A DNA stretch of 64,000 nt. It comes from Pegoplata infirma. Its lineage: Eukaryota > Arthropoda > Insecta > Diptera > Anthomyiidae. Below the pieces are notes generated by a model. That model was not told the origin of the DNA. It searched no databases and worked only from the letters and a program-made list of their open reading frames with translations. Shown here piece by piece: positions 1 to 10,599 of this stretch (the first letter of the stretch is position 1; each line of letters opens with the position of its first letter). Made by a program: the position numbers and the translations under genes. The DNA lies in contig OY992537.1 in NCBI GenBank assembly GCA_963921195.1, forward strand, positions 620,001 through 684,000, read 5' to 3'.

Positions 1-160
1 GTAGAAAATATAACTTTTGCAGAACTTTTATTCTCAATATACTTGTATAAAGCGTTAAAGCAAGACTTCTGCCAAAAATCTGTCAATGGAACATCAGCAG
101 AAGGCGAAAAACACGAAAAAATAAAATGTTGCTTATCAAGTTCTTGCAGTAAGCCCTTCA
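1..160. repeat. MITE fragment cut by the window edge
   Basis: This stretch matches 15725-15883 almost base for base, including the shared end GCAGTAAGCCCTTCA. The full copy at 15649-15883 has terminal inverted repeats, so this is the right-hand part of the same MITE family. No coding potential is seen. 161-224 holds nothing recognisable. Confidence 0.75.
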
Positions 161-224
161 TATTTAAATTTATGTATTTAGAAAGGAAGACTTAATGTAA
201 TAAGCAGTGACAGGAGTATCACAT

Positions 225-1320
225 ATTGATCGGTGGAAGTCGGCAATTATTACACTCAAAATATTATGTTAGTAAAATTAACTGAAAATGTCAGTTAAAA
301 TAACTACTTTGTTAGTTATTTTGGGGTCAACTACTTTTTCAGTTAAATCAACTAAACAACTGACTTATGTAGTAAAAACTACTTACATTTGTAGTCAAAA
401 CGACTAACATGTAGTAAAACTAAAATAATCAATTTAATATTTTTTTTTAATTTTCAAAAAAAAATTGAAGACCAAATTTTTTAAAGTTTTTTTTTTTTAA
501 AGTTGTGAAAAATAAAAAAAATAAAATTTATTTTTATTTTTTGGAATTTTTTTTAAATTTAAAAAAAAAAAATTAAGGACAAAGTTTTTTCCCAAGTTAT
601 TTTTTAAGTTGTGAAAAATAAAAAAATTAGAATTTATTTTTATTTTTTGGAAAAAAAAAATTTTGAGAGATAAAAAAAAATAAAATTTACTACTTTAAAT
701 AACTGTTACTACATTACAGCACTTTTTTGTTAGTTATTCAAAAAAACGACTTAAAATCATTCATATCATTTATTGATCGGTGGAAGTCGGCAATTATTAC
801 ACTCAAAAAATTATGTTAGTTAAATTAACTGAAAATGTCAGTTAAAATAACTACTTTGTAAGTTGTTTTGGGGTCAACTACTTTTTCAGTTAAATCAACT
901 AACAATGTTAGTTATTTTAACTGACTAAAAACAACTGACTTATGTTGTAAAACCTACTTACATTTGTAGTCAAAACAACTAAAATGTAGTAAAAATAAAA
1001 TAATTTTTCAAAAAAATTTTAAAAAAAAAAACTTGAAGAAAACTTTTTAAGTTGTGAAAAATAAAAAAAAACGAAACTTATTTTTATTTTTTGGAAAAAA
1101 CTTTCAGATATAAAAAAAAATAAAATTAACTACTTTAAATAACTGTTACTACATCACAGCACTTTTTTGTTAGTTGTTCAAAAAAACGACTTAAAATAAC
1201 TAACAGAATTAGTTGTTTGATATTTTTCATACAAAAACAACTGACTTTGTAGTTGAAAACAACTAACTACTGTAAAATATACAAATAACTAACATGTAGT
1301 AACTTACATAATTTTCTGAG
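225..1320. repeat. Tandemly duplicated TIR element
   Basis: Two direct copies begin at 225 and 772 (shared start ATTGATCGGTGGAAGTCGGC), period about 547 bp. Each is made of many variants of TTAGTT/AACTAA and TAGTTGTTTT-like words, giving dense internal inverted repeats. The outer ends are inverted: ACACTCAAAATATTATGTTA near 249 and TAACTTACATAATTTTCTGAGTGT near 1320. This looks like a non-autonomous foldback-type DNA element with an internal tandem duplication. 1321-1657 shows nothing recognisable. Confidence 0.6.
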
Positions 1321-1657
1321 TGTCAACAAACATATTGCCGATTGTGTTCAGGTTCTAAGTACTATTGGTGCCGATCATTGCTTTGGGAACATGCCATCAT
1401 AGTATTATCAGGGGGTATTCGTGTCGCTAGTGAGAAAAAACTTTATTAATTGTGATAGGGTAAATGTGCTAAGGGTAAATGTGCACTGTAGGCTCTCAAA
1501 GTTTGTAAAACAATAACACTGTCGATTTCCACTTCGAATGAAAACGTGATCAACAAAACACTAAACTTGATTTCATGTGATTCGGAAATTTTCATGTGAA
1601 TTGAAAAGTTGTGAAAGACAGAACAGAGGCCTGTGAAACAATTGAAGGGTCATTTTG

Positions 1658-2576
1658 TAGAGCCTCAATCAAACCAAGACAGTTTGAAAGTACTTGTGTG
1701 TAGTAGTAAAACCCCCAATGCGTTTTGTTCTGTAACGTCTCAAATTTTTTGTATATCCCACTGAATTTTTAATTTTTTTTTTTTCAAATGCGTTTGAAAA
1801 ATTCGAAAAAAAAATAATGTGAAATAATTCTATTGAATTCATGAATACATCCAAACACTATTTCAAACTCAAGAGAAAATTAACATTATATTTTTCGACT
1901 TTTTTCCAACGCCCTTAAAACAACAAAAGAAAAATTCAGTAAGGTTTTTACTAGAGATGGGCACATGAGCAGATTAGAGCGTGATTCACGCGTGATCACG
2001 CGTGATTGTGACTGAATTCAATTTTACTCACGTGATTGTGAATGAGTGTGAGTGGAGAAAAAAATTGCGTGAGTGAGTGTGCGTGAGTAAGATTTTTGCG
2101 TGAGTGAGTGTGCGTGAGTCGATTTTTTTGCGTGAGTTTGCGTAATTTATTTTCTCTTCATATTTCCTTTCATACCAAAAAAAGTAACAAAGAAGTTGTA
2201 AAATTTGGCTTTTCTTCCCAAAAAAACCAAAAAAAGATTGTAAAATTTCGCTGAACTTTAAATATTGCTGAAAATTTTGAAAGATTTTTGGAATTATAGT
2301 TTTTGAAATTTTTTTTGTATAAATAAGAGTTTCGTGAGTGTGAGTCAAAGTGAGTGTGAGTGAAGCTTGCGTGAGTGCACGTGAGTGTGAGTTGTATTAA
2401 ATTTACTCACGTGATTGTGAGTAGAAAAAATATGTTCGTGAGTGAGTGTGCGTGATTCAAAAATTCCTGTCGTGAGCGTGAGTGAGTGTAAGTCAAAAAT
2501 CACTCACGCGCCCATCTCTAGATTTTACTATAACACATGAGTACTTTCAAACTGTCTTGGTTTTGTTGAGGCCCTA
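1658..2576. mobile_element. TIR element interrupted by a hAT MITE
   Basis: Terminal inverted repeats of about 30 bp pair AGCCTCAATCAAACCAAGAC (1661) with the complement of GTCTTGGTTTTGTTGAGGCC (2553-2573). The element would be about 350 bp without the hAT-type MITE nested at 1952-2520. No reading frame of note; no clear target duplication. Confidence 0.55.
1952..2520. mobile_element. hAT-type non-autonomous element
   Basis: The ends are TAGAGATGGGC and GCCCATCTCTA, an inverted pair. They are flanked by GTTTTTAC (1944-1951) and GATTTTAC (2521-2528), an 8-bp target duplication with one mismatch, as hAT elements make. The interior is a run of GTGAGTGTGAGTG and CACGTGATT words on both strands. 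The open frame across it (2028-2348, minus) is a low-complexity by-product, not a gene. Confidence 0.75.
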
Positions 2577-3020
2577 AATGGGCTGTTGCACTGTGTAATC
2601 TCTCTTTTAAGGACAAAATTATCTTGACTTGCCGAGCAAAAGCAGGAGCAAAAAGGAGTTTTAGAGTGAAGTAACTATTATTGACATGCAGATCTTAAAA
2701 ATCACCGGGAATAGCAAATTTTTCCACCAAGAAAAATAAGGGGGAAGGAGAGGGGTAAGGGGTCCAATTTTTTCTTTCGTAACTATTATTAGGTCACAAA
2801 TCACGACAATGGACAGAAACTTAAAATCGCTTCGGCAGAAAATGTATGGTCGTCAAAGGGTTAAGATGTATGGATAGGGTTTTTTGAAGGCCTATCTAAT
2901 AAGACTTACCGAAATCAAAATTGCGTTTCAGTTAATTTTAAAAATGGGGCTCGTATTCCTTAACTAAGTGGTCTGCCACACGTTAGATGCTTGAGGAAGT
3001 TGTAATAACTTGGCTAATTG
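2577..3020. other. No recognised feature
   Basis: AT-rich spacer. I see no supported coding region, RNA or repeat with defined ends. Confidence 0.5.
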
Positions 3021-3022
3021 TT

Positions 3023-3096
3023 AACCCCCGTAGGCTAGTTGGTAGCGTGCTAGCCTTTCAGCGTGGGTGTCGTGGGTTCGATTCCCACCAGAACCC
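3023..3096 (+). tRNA. tRNA-like Pol III unit (pseudo-tRNA or tRNA-derived SINE head)
   Basis: The sequence contains an A-box-like GGCTAGTTGGTAGCG at 3033-3048 and a perfect B-box core GGTTCGATTCC at 3075-3085. The latter lies in a fully paired T arm (GTGGG, 7-nt loop, CCCAC; 3072-3088). A T7 run follows at about 3101, suitable as a Pol III terminator. However the 7-nt acceptor 3' side CAGAACC has no matching 5' side, and the anticodon stem does not pair. It is therefore not a convincing functional tRNA. The order of words is closest to tRNA-Glu (GCCTTTCA in the anticodon region), but that is only a visual comparison. Confidence 0.4.
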
Positions 3097-3716
3097 TTGG
3101 TTTTTTTCGCTACAACGAGACGACGGTCATTCCCAGCAAAAAATAAACGAAGTGGTTCAAAAAGAATTAGTAGTTTCACTACATACAGAGTAGCGATAGG
3201 TGCCGAACTTCATATTCCGTAGGAAGTACTTTTAAAATCACTTCCAAAAATGCTACAAAGTAACAATAAAAACATCTTTCACCAGTTCTTTGCTTAATGA
3301 TTTTGAAGTACCTGTTTCATATGTTCTTAGGAATCAAATCAGAACAACATATGAACTTCTTTTTCAACTGAAACCATTAGAATAAGGGTGATACACGAAG
3401 TATGCAATTTTTTCTACGTCCAGCTTCAAATAGATTTAGGTTTTGCAAAAATGGTGACAAAATTTGGTAATGGCATTTCATTTCTCTTTATTTAGAGCTT
3501 AAAAATCGAAAAGACGAAAATCGATTATTGATAAATTTTTCAAATTTCATTTCTCATATCAAAAAAAGTTGGTCCTAAATTAAATAAATACATTTACGAA
3601 CTAAAGCGGATGTTGCTGCATCACATTATTAAAGATTGTTTAAGCTTTTTAGGAAATTGAGGTATAGGCTTGTGGTCAAAACAAACTTGTGAATCAATTC
3701 GCCGTGAATTTTTATA

Positions 3717-4346
3717 CGGAGGATTGACTTTTAACTGTCATACAAACTTAAAATTAATGTGTACTTTTATGTTCTTTTGGCAGTTAAACCCTAAAATGAT
3801 AACAAAAAATTATGTGACCCTTCCCTCAACCCCTAGCACGCCCTTACAACCCCCTGAAAGGGAATGAATTTTGAGTGTTCTTAAAAAAATCAAGATGTAT
3901 ATGGATTTCTACGTTTTTTGGGTCACTAAAACCAAATATGACTTCAAAAAATTTGTAATACCCCTCCCTCACTACCTAGCACACATTTATTGATTTTATT
4001 TTTTCAATAAAACTTAGGATGTAGACTAAAATAATTATGAAGGTAAATTTCAAAATTAAATCCCCTATAGGGCGTAGTAATGGGTGCTAGGGAGTGAGGG
4101 ACGGTTATTATACATGTTTTGTAGTCATATTCAGTTTTAGCGGTCCAAAAAACATAGAAATCCATATACATCATGATTTTTTATGAACACTCAAAATTCA
4201 TCCCCTTTCAGGGGGTTGTAAGAGCGTGCTAGGGGTTGAGGGAAGGGTCACATAATTTTTTTGTCATTTTAGGGTTTAGCTGCCAAAAAAACATAAAAGT
4301 ACACATTAATTTAAAGTTCGTATGAGAATTAAAAGTCAATCCTCCG
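3717..4346. repeat. 630-bp foldback hairpin
   Basis: The left arm 3717-3984 is the reverse complement, with a few mismatches, of 4081-4346. For example CGGAGGATTGACTTTTAA pairs with TTAAAAGTCAATCCTCCG, and CCTCACTACCTAGCACAC with GTGCTAGGGAGTGAGG. The loop is about 96 bp. Small open frames in it are strand artefacts. Confidence 0.8.
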
Positions 4347-4364
4347 GGAGGTTATAGGGGGGCG

Positions 4365-5301
4365 CACAGTGGGGAAAATGGACTTTTTTTGTCCGATTTT
4401 GCCTACAGGTCGCAATTCTTAACCGATTTTAGTTTTTCTTCATTTGAATTTTAGCTAATAAAATTCCTCATCGGTTAGCTAGGGGACGAATAAGCTGTAT
4501 GGACAAAATTAAAGGTATTTGAACCCCTTATAAACGACATTAATAGAATTTGTTAATTTGTTATTATTTTATTTTTTATAAACATATGAAAACTTAAAAA
4601 TGTTCACTTTTAAGTACCAATATTATTTTAAATAATGTACCAATTTCAATGAAATTTTTTTTAGATTAAAGCTTATCATTTTCTTAATCATTATTGGTAA
4701 ACAAACTATTTTTGCAAAATTGTTTAACTCCTTTTTTCGAATTTACAATGTAACAACTTTTTTTTTTTTTTTAAACAGACTAAAAAATAATTTTAAAATT
4801 CCAAAAATCATAAGGTAAAATTTAAGCAAAAAATAAAATATTTTTTTAAAAAAATTTTGTGTACCAATTATGACTAAGCAAAACATAAGATTTAATCTAA
4901 AAAAGATTTCATTGAAATTGGTACATTACTTTTAAAGATATAGACTTTTAAAAGTGAAAATTCTTGTATTTTTGTCTGGTTATAAAAACTAAAATAATAA
5001 TATATTTTCAAATACTAATCACGTCGTTGATAAAGGCTTACAATACCTTTAATTAAATCTATAAAGCATATTCGTCCCATGATTAATACATTTTTTATTG
5101 CAAAAATACTGAAAAAATGAAAATTTTTTGAATTTTAGGAAAATATAAAAAGTAATCCAAAATTTTTTTTCAAAAATCCACCATGACAGATCGATTCGGA
5201 ATTTTATAAGCTAAAATACAAAAAAAGAAAGACCAAAATCGGTTAAGAATTGCGACCTGTAGGCAAAATTGGACAAAAAAAGTCCATTTTTCCCCACTGT
5301 G
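4365..5301. mobile_element. Transib-type non-autonomous element (937 bp)
   Basis: The termini are CACAGTGGGG and CCCCACTGTG within an inverted repeat of roughly 70 bp (continuing through TTGCCTACAGGTCGCAATTC and its complement). It is flanked on both sides by the 5-bp duplication GGGCG (4360-4364 and 5302-5306). A CACWRTG heptamer with 5-bp GC-rich target duplications is the hallmark of Transib, the superfamily from which RAG1 arose. No transposase is present. The second Transib element at 37799-39549 begins CACAGTGGGA. Confidence 0.75.
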
Positions 5302-5451
5302 GGGCGGTAGGGGAAAAACTGGCAATTGAAATGAATTTTTATGGGCATATTCGGATTCAGCGACCCCAAAAACCTAGAAATAACTGGGTCTACCCTCTGG
5401 GTCTGGACACTTTTTTTGTGTGCCTGTGTTATCAATGAAATTAATTTTTCT

Positions 5452-5980
5452 ATTACGTAAGGTTTTTAAGATATTCGCGTTTTAATGTTGAAATATTTCG
5501 GTCTCCTCTGTAACGTATTCTTAAGTTGCTCAAACACAGTAGAACTCGATTTAGTAAAAATAAGGCATCTTTATTCCAAATCTGGCATCCAAATTTTTCT
5601 ATCGCGTACTGTTTTTGAAATATTGGCGTTGTAAAAATTCAAATTCTATTGTTACGCACTTATATTCTTTATAAATCACACTAAAATTTTCAAACGCGAA
5701 TATCTCAAAAACAGAACATGCTTGAAAATTGTGGATTGCAGTTTTGGAATCAGGAGGTCCATTTTATATGAAATCAAGTCCTATTTCGTGGAAGCAACGT
5801 AAGAATACGTGACAGTGGACCCCTAAAAGTGCTTTTTTACTTTTTAACAGCGAATATCTCAAAAACGGTACGTGCTAGAAAAATTTGGACGGTAGATTTG
5901 GAACCAGGAGACCCAAAATCAATAAGGACCAGATAGAAATTTCACTGGGAGGTTTTTGCTGTCGAACAGTGTTTTTAGTG
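5452..5980. repeat. Dispersed repeat, copy 1
   Basis: Matches 59565-60094 along its whole length, e.g. AAGATATTCGCGTTT, CAAATCTGGCATCCAAATTT and AACAGCGAATATCTCAAAAA are shared. Within each copy, words such as GAATATCTC and GAGATATTC occur on both strands, so the unit folds back on itself. No coding potential. Confidence 0.7.
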
Positions 5981-6579
5981 TAAATATTACAAAAAAATAC
6001 TCTTTCAATCAATCTTACAAAAATAAGTGAAAAAAGAACTTCTAATTTAGAAGTTCTAAATCACCAAATAAAAATGACATAATCACACCCAAAATGCCAA
6101 GAAATATGTACTTCTAAAGAAGTGATGAAAAAAGTGCTTCCAAAAGGTCAAGTTATATTAACATCCGGATCACTACTTCAGAAGTTGTGATAAAAACACT
6201 AGTGATATATGTTATACTTAAGTGTCAATCTTTCGCCACTGAAAAGTGGCGATCAAAAGAACATACTTTGTGTGTCACGCCCATATTAAATTCATCAATG
6301 TTTCAGTTGAAGAAGAAGTACATCTGGTTCATAAGTTGTGGTGAATTTTGTAGTGAATGGTAAGCTCTTTTTTTGCTGGGTTGTTACCAGTTCTCGGTGA
6401 GGTTGAATTTATTAAAAATGAGTTGTAAATAAATAGAAAGAATAAATAAATATAATTGATCATGTGATCAAAAACTAAAAAAAAAACTATTAATTTTCAA
6501 CCGATTTATGTTTTTGGTACCTTAGAGACATTTTACTCCAAATCACAATTTACAGTTCTGTAACCATATGGATTCAAAC

Positions 6580-7688
6580 TAGGGTTTCTATTCGGGAAAA
6601 ATTTCCCGGGAATTCCCGGGAAATATTTTTCTTAAAATCCCGGGATTTTTTCTTCGGGAAATTTCGGGAATTCGTCGCTAATTTTTTTATTGAAAATGTA
6701 TTTAATTTACAAATTTTTAACACAATTTTCAAATATTTATTAAAAATGACATCAAAACTTTGAAAAAAATTAAAATTTTTAAAGAAAAACTAGTAAGGAT
6801 ATGCTTCAGTTTTCACATTATTTCGACCTTGTAATTATTTTTCTTTAATCGATTGCGTGACAAAATACTTAATGAAACTGAATTTCACTTCGAAGGTTGG
6901 TTGCAAATTGGCAAAAGTTTTCGGAATCTATAATTCCAATGCTTTCTTCTTTCGAAATTTAGTATTTCATATTCAGAACAACAATCTTTATAGTACTTAA
7001 ACATAAAAATATCAATATTTTAAAGAATATAAAACAAACCAGGTTTTAAGCTTAAAATTTCATACATATATGAAGTAAAATCCTGATATCTATCGGTGGT
7101 GAAAAATAAATATTTTGAAACGAACCCTGGCCGCCGCGAGTTCTATCCCAGCAACCAGTGAAAATATGTCGTTACAATGGCTATTTAGTACATTGTTGTC
7201 TCATTTTGGCACGGATGCCGTACACCGATTAATTTTAATAATTCGAAAGTTTAATTAAATATATCTTCAATATATAATTTTCTTACGGTTGGCGTAGTCA
7301 AAATTAAAAAAATTTCCAAAAAGTTATAACAAACACATTTGTTGCAATTCGGATAAGTTATACACATTTTCCGAATAGTGAAAAATTTTGTATGGAGTGG
7401 AAATACGTCAATGCAAATACTAAAACTATGATAAGGTCCAGTATTTCTACAAAATAGAATTTATGAACTTTCTACGTATATTTGGAGGTTAATAAAACTA
7501 TTTTACAAAAGAAGACATCTAAAATGTGTTTAAATTAGAAAATACGACCATAATTTGTAATATAATAATTTTTATATGATAAAGTTCAAAATTTGTTTGA
7601 ATTAAAAATTCCCGGGAATTCCCGGGAATTCGATTTTTTTAAAACGCTTTCCCGGGAATTGAAAAAGTCCGGGAATTTAGAAACCCTA
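6580..7688. mobile_element. hAT-type element (1109 bp)
   Basis: The ends TAGGGTTTCTA and TAGAAACCCTA are perfect inverted repeats and the flanks carry an exact 8-bp duplication ATTCAAAC (6572-6579 and 7689-7696). Inside both ends lie clusters of the palindrome TTCCCGGGAA (6605-6670 and 7608-7660). No reading frame resembles a hAT transposase, so it is non-autonomous. Confidence 0.85.
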
Positions 7689-7868
7689 ATTCAAACTGAA
7701 CTCAAAATTGAGAAATTTAATACAAAGACATATTTTCCTCCGTAGCAAGTCTTACACATGTCCGATTATACTAAAATTTCGCAAGACGTATTTCTACATT
7801 CAAATGAATATATCTTACAATTGATGAAGTTACGGTTAATATCTAACATTTTTTTTGAAGAACCATAT

Positions 7869-8000
7869 TAAGGGCGGATTACTCAATGAAAAGTTAGCTG
7901 CTAACTGCCGATTTAACGGAGCCTTACGTCAAAATTTGTATGAAAAAGTTTAATTTAACGGAGAGTTATTTTATAACTGAGCATTGAGTAATCCAGCCTA
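7869..8000. mobile_element. Short foldback MITE
   Basis: Left end AGGGCGGATTACTCAATG pairs with right end CATTGAGTAATCCAGCCT. The interior also partly folds (AACGGAG and CTCCGTT-like words). About 132 bp, no gene. Confidence 0.7.
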
Positions 8001-8425
8001 AATATGACAAAAAATATGACAACAATATTTGTGTTTTTTTTTCACTAAAAATTTATTATTTAAAATAATTGAATTAAATATTTTATACATTAATTTTATT
8101 ACACTTCACCTTAATGATAGTTAACTAAATTTTCTTAAAAATGCTAATAAATATTTTTATCTCGTTTTTTTTTAATAAAAAACTTAAAATTATTTAAACA
8201 CAATTAGCAACACTTAAACGTAAATAATTTAATAAAGTTTTGAATTGGATTTTTCTTACCTTGAAAGAAAAAAGCACTATTTTATTTAGATATGAAAGTA
8301 TAGCTTTACCATTCAAGCTAATTAATTAATTAATTATTCAAAAAAGAATAAAAACCATCAAGTTTAACTTAAGAAAACTTAAAAGAACTTTTTGTTTATA
8401 AACATTTGTTAAGGCAATGAAAACA

Positions 8426-8557
8426 AAGGTGCATTTATACGAGGTTGATAACTGCTAGAATTATATCAAATTGCACATTTGTGGAGTATATGTAGAAACA
8501 GAAGTTCTTTTTCGCAATATCTCTTTAGAAGTTTTTTCTCACGTGTAAACGCACCTT
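8426..8557. mobile_element. Short MITE
   Basis: AAAGGTGCATTTATACGAG at the left pairs with CGTGTAAACGCACCTT at the right, giving a TIR of about 16 bp. Non-coding. 8001-8425 is AT-rich and empty. Confidence 0.55.
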
Positions 8558-8774
8558 AAAGAAGGCATTCTTCATGAGCATAACACCTTTGAGTTTTGCG
8601 TAAAGAAAATAAAACAAGGTAAAAAATAACTACAAGTATTTTGATTTATGAAATATATTTATGTATATTGATTATTTTAAAACTTCTATTTAGTAGAATC
8701 ATATTTAAAGCTGGTTAAAGAGGATAAATAATAAAAAAAAAACAAAACAGTATTAGCCGTGTATTTGTATTTCC

Positions 8775-9176
8775 TTAAGGTGGGTAAGTTGCTCGGTTTT
8801 CACGTGAAAATCTGTCAAGCTCCATATAAAAAAAAACATAAATTTCACACTGGCTTTACAAAAGCGTAAAAATTTCGCTGAAGAGGTATTCTGTTCACTG
8901 GTGAAAACCCGGCAAAATAACCCGGTATATAAATTGTACAGACCATTTAAAAGCGGTGAAATTTAACATTCAGGTGTAAAACGAAGTAATTATAAGTGTT
9001 TGGGACTGTAAACATTAATTATATCACATAAATTACCAAAAAAATATTATTTAAAGTTATTTTATGTATTCTGACGCGCAAAACATAACCAAACATATGA
9101 CTGTCAAATTTTCGCTACAAATTAATTGATGTTTCGAAACATTTTTTTTCACCGGTGAACAACTTACTTAGCTTTA
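8775..9176. mobile_element. MITE of about 400 bp
   Basis: TTAAGGTGGGTAAGTTGCTC at the left is matched by the complement of GAACAACTTACTTAGCTTTAA at the right, with subterminal TTTTCAC/GTGAAAA words. Non-coding. Confidence 0.55.
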
Positions 9177-9258
9177 ATAAAAAATATAAATGAAACCCTA
9201 ATTTAACTTATGCATAGCTACATATGTACATATGTAAATAAGACCGAGTCGGTCGTAA

Positions 9259-9670
9259 TAGTGTGTTTACATTGGAATTCTAATCTAGTAAAGTGCGATT
9301 TTAATCTACTTTGTAATCTGTACCATTTACATTGGCATTTTTTACATTTGAGAAGATTAGGATTGGCATTTAAAATAACAAGTTGGTAATAAATGTGTGG
9401 ACTGCGTCAAAAGACAGCGACGGTAATTAGTCGCCGTACTTTGTGGCGTCATCAAAATGGCAGGCTTTGTGTCGGTGTTTTTCAGTGTTGGAAAATGAAA
9501 ATAACAGAAATACAGAGTTGTATCAAACTTTGCCGATTTGCGTTTGCCGATTAGAGTCTAAACTACTAGATTGAAAAAAATAAATTTGTATGGGCAATCT
9601 AATAGATTGAAGCTAGATTGGAGCCACAATCTACTTTAAGCTAGATTAGAAAACCACTGTAAACGCACTA
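9259..9670. mobile_element. PIF/Harbinger-like MITE (TAA target site)
   Basis: Inverted ends of about 30 bp: TAGTGTGTTTACATTGGAAT against the complement of ACCACTGTAAACGCACTA, both continuing into TCTAATCTAG. TAA occurs directly outside both ends (9256-9258, 9671-9673), which fits the 3-bp TWA target of PIF/Harbinger. TCTAGATT words repeat inside. No open frame. Confidence 0.7.
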
Positions 9671-9673
9671 TAA

Positions 9674-10599
9674 GGGAGAGAAGAAATGTTCCCATTTTCC
9701 GCGCTTTATTTTAAAGCTTACCTCGGAAAAGTTCCACAGCCAAAATACTAGATTTTTAGGTCGCGTTTTGGTACCGGCTAAATCGTTATTTGTTCATTGC
9801 TTTGTCGTTCAATGTCCGACCGATTCAATGTCACATACATAAGTTTTAGGACAAGGAGATTAAAATTTTGCCCGGACATTCAAAATTGGAAGAAAAACTT
9901 TTTTCCATGCAAAAAAAAGCCGCTCTAAAGTACATGCATATGTCTGTATTTAAAAAATCATACAATATTTAAAATCAATTTTTGCAGGTATGTTAGAGAG
10001 CAAAGTTTTAAGGAATTGAATTTATCTTCAGAAAAACTATTTTTTTTTTGCTATAAAAACACTCGTAAAATTTGGGTAATTGCTCAAAATATTTAAATTA
10101 CCCTTTTCTGAACAAAAAAATTGACTAAATTGCGTTCCTAATAAATTTTAAAAATATCAGATTCTGAGACATTTTTTCTTTAGAAAAAAAGTCGTAAAAA
10201 GTCAGAATCTGAGAACTGTGCTATGAAAACATTCTCAGAATTATTTATTTAAAAATGTCTCAAAATCTAAGAAATCTGCGAAATAGAAACAGTAAACATA
10301 GAAACAAAAAACAGGAATGTTATTTATGAATATCGTTAGTACCCCTTTGGTCAAAAGTTAAAAACATGTGATTTGCAAAATCGCTAATGGACGTAGCTAT
10401 AATACATTTTTGAATCATTTTTTGATTAGTTTTCATACATACATATTAGTAAAACGTACTTTCTTACAAAATTTTAGCCAAATTCAATCAAAAACAACGA
10501 AGTTATTAAAAAATTAGTCAATACTGTTTTTTTTGCTTCTCCTGAAAAATAATAAAATGTTAGTTAGGGCCTTTTGAGTTTAAGATGACGATATATCAT
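9674..10599. other. No gene; decayed minisatellite words
   Basis: AT-rich, non-coding. At 10150-10290 there are a few decayed CAGATTCTGAGACATTTTTTC words like those in the arrays at 29400-29870 and 42085-43362. Confidence 0.45.

Larger units (their letters stand above)
3132..6380. mobile_element. TIR element with CCCAGC ends
   Basis: Starts CCCAGCAAAAAA (3132) and ends TTTTTTGCTGGG (6380). Subterminal sequences are also inverted: GAACTTCTTTTTCAACTGAAA (3353) against TTTCAGTTGAAGAAGAAGTAC (6301), and GGTGATACACGAAGTATG (3389) against CATACTTTGTGTGTCACGCC (6262). The arms are thus imperfect inverted repeats of about 300 bp. Elements with the same terminal word occur at 48292-49893 and, diverged, at 10728-11245. 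The interior holds a hairpin (3717-4346), a Transib MITE (4365-5301) and a dispersed repeat (5452-5980), but no gene. Confidence 0.55.

Noticed and set aside
1952..2520. Telomere-like or simple GTGAGTG satellite
   Set aside because: Inverted ends and an 8-bp duplication show that it is a mobile element with internal simple words.
3023..3096. Functional tRNA gene
   Set aside because: Acceptor and anticodon stems do not pair; only the Pol III boxes and T arm are intact.
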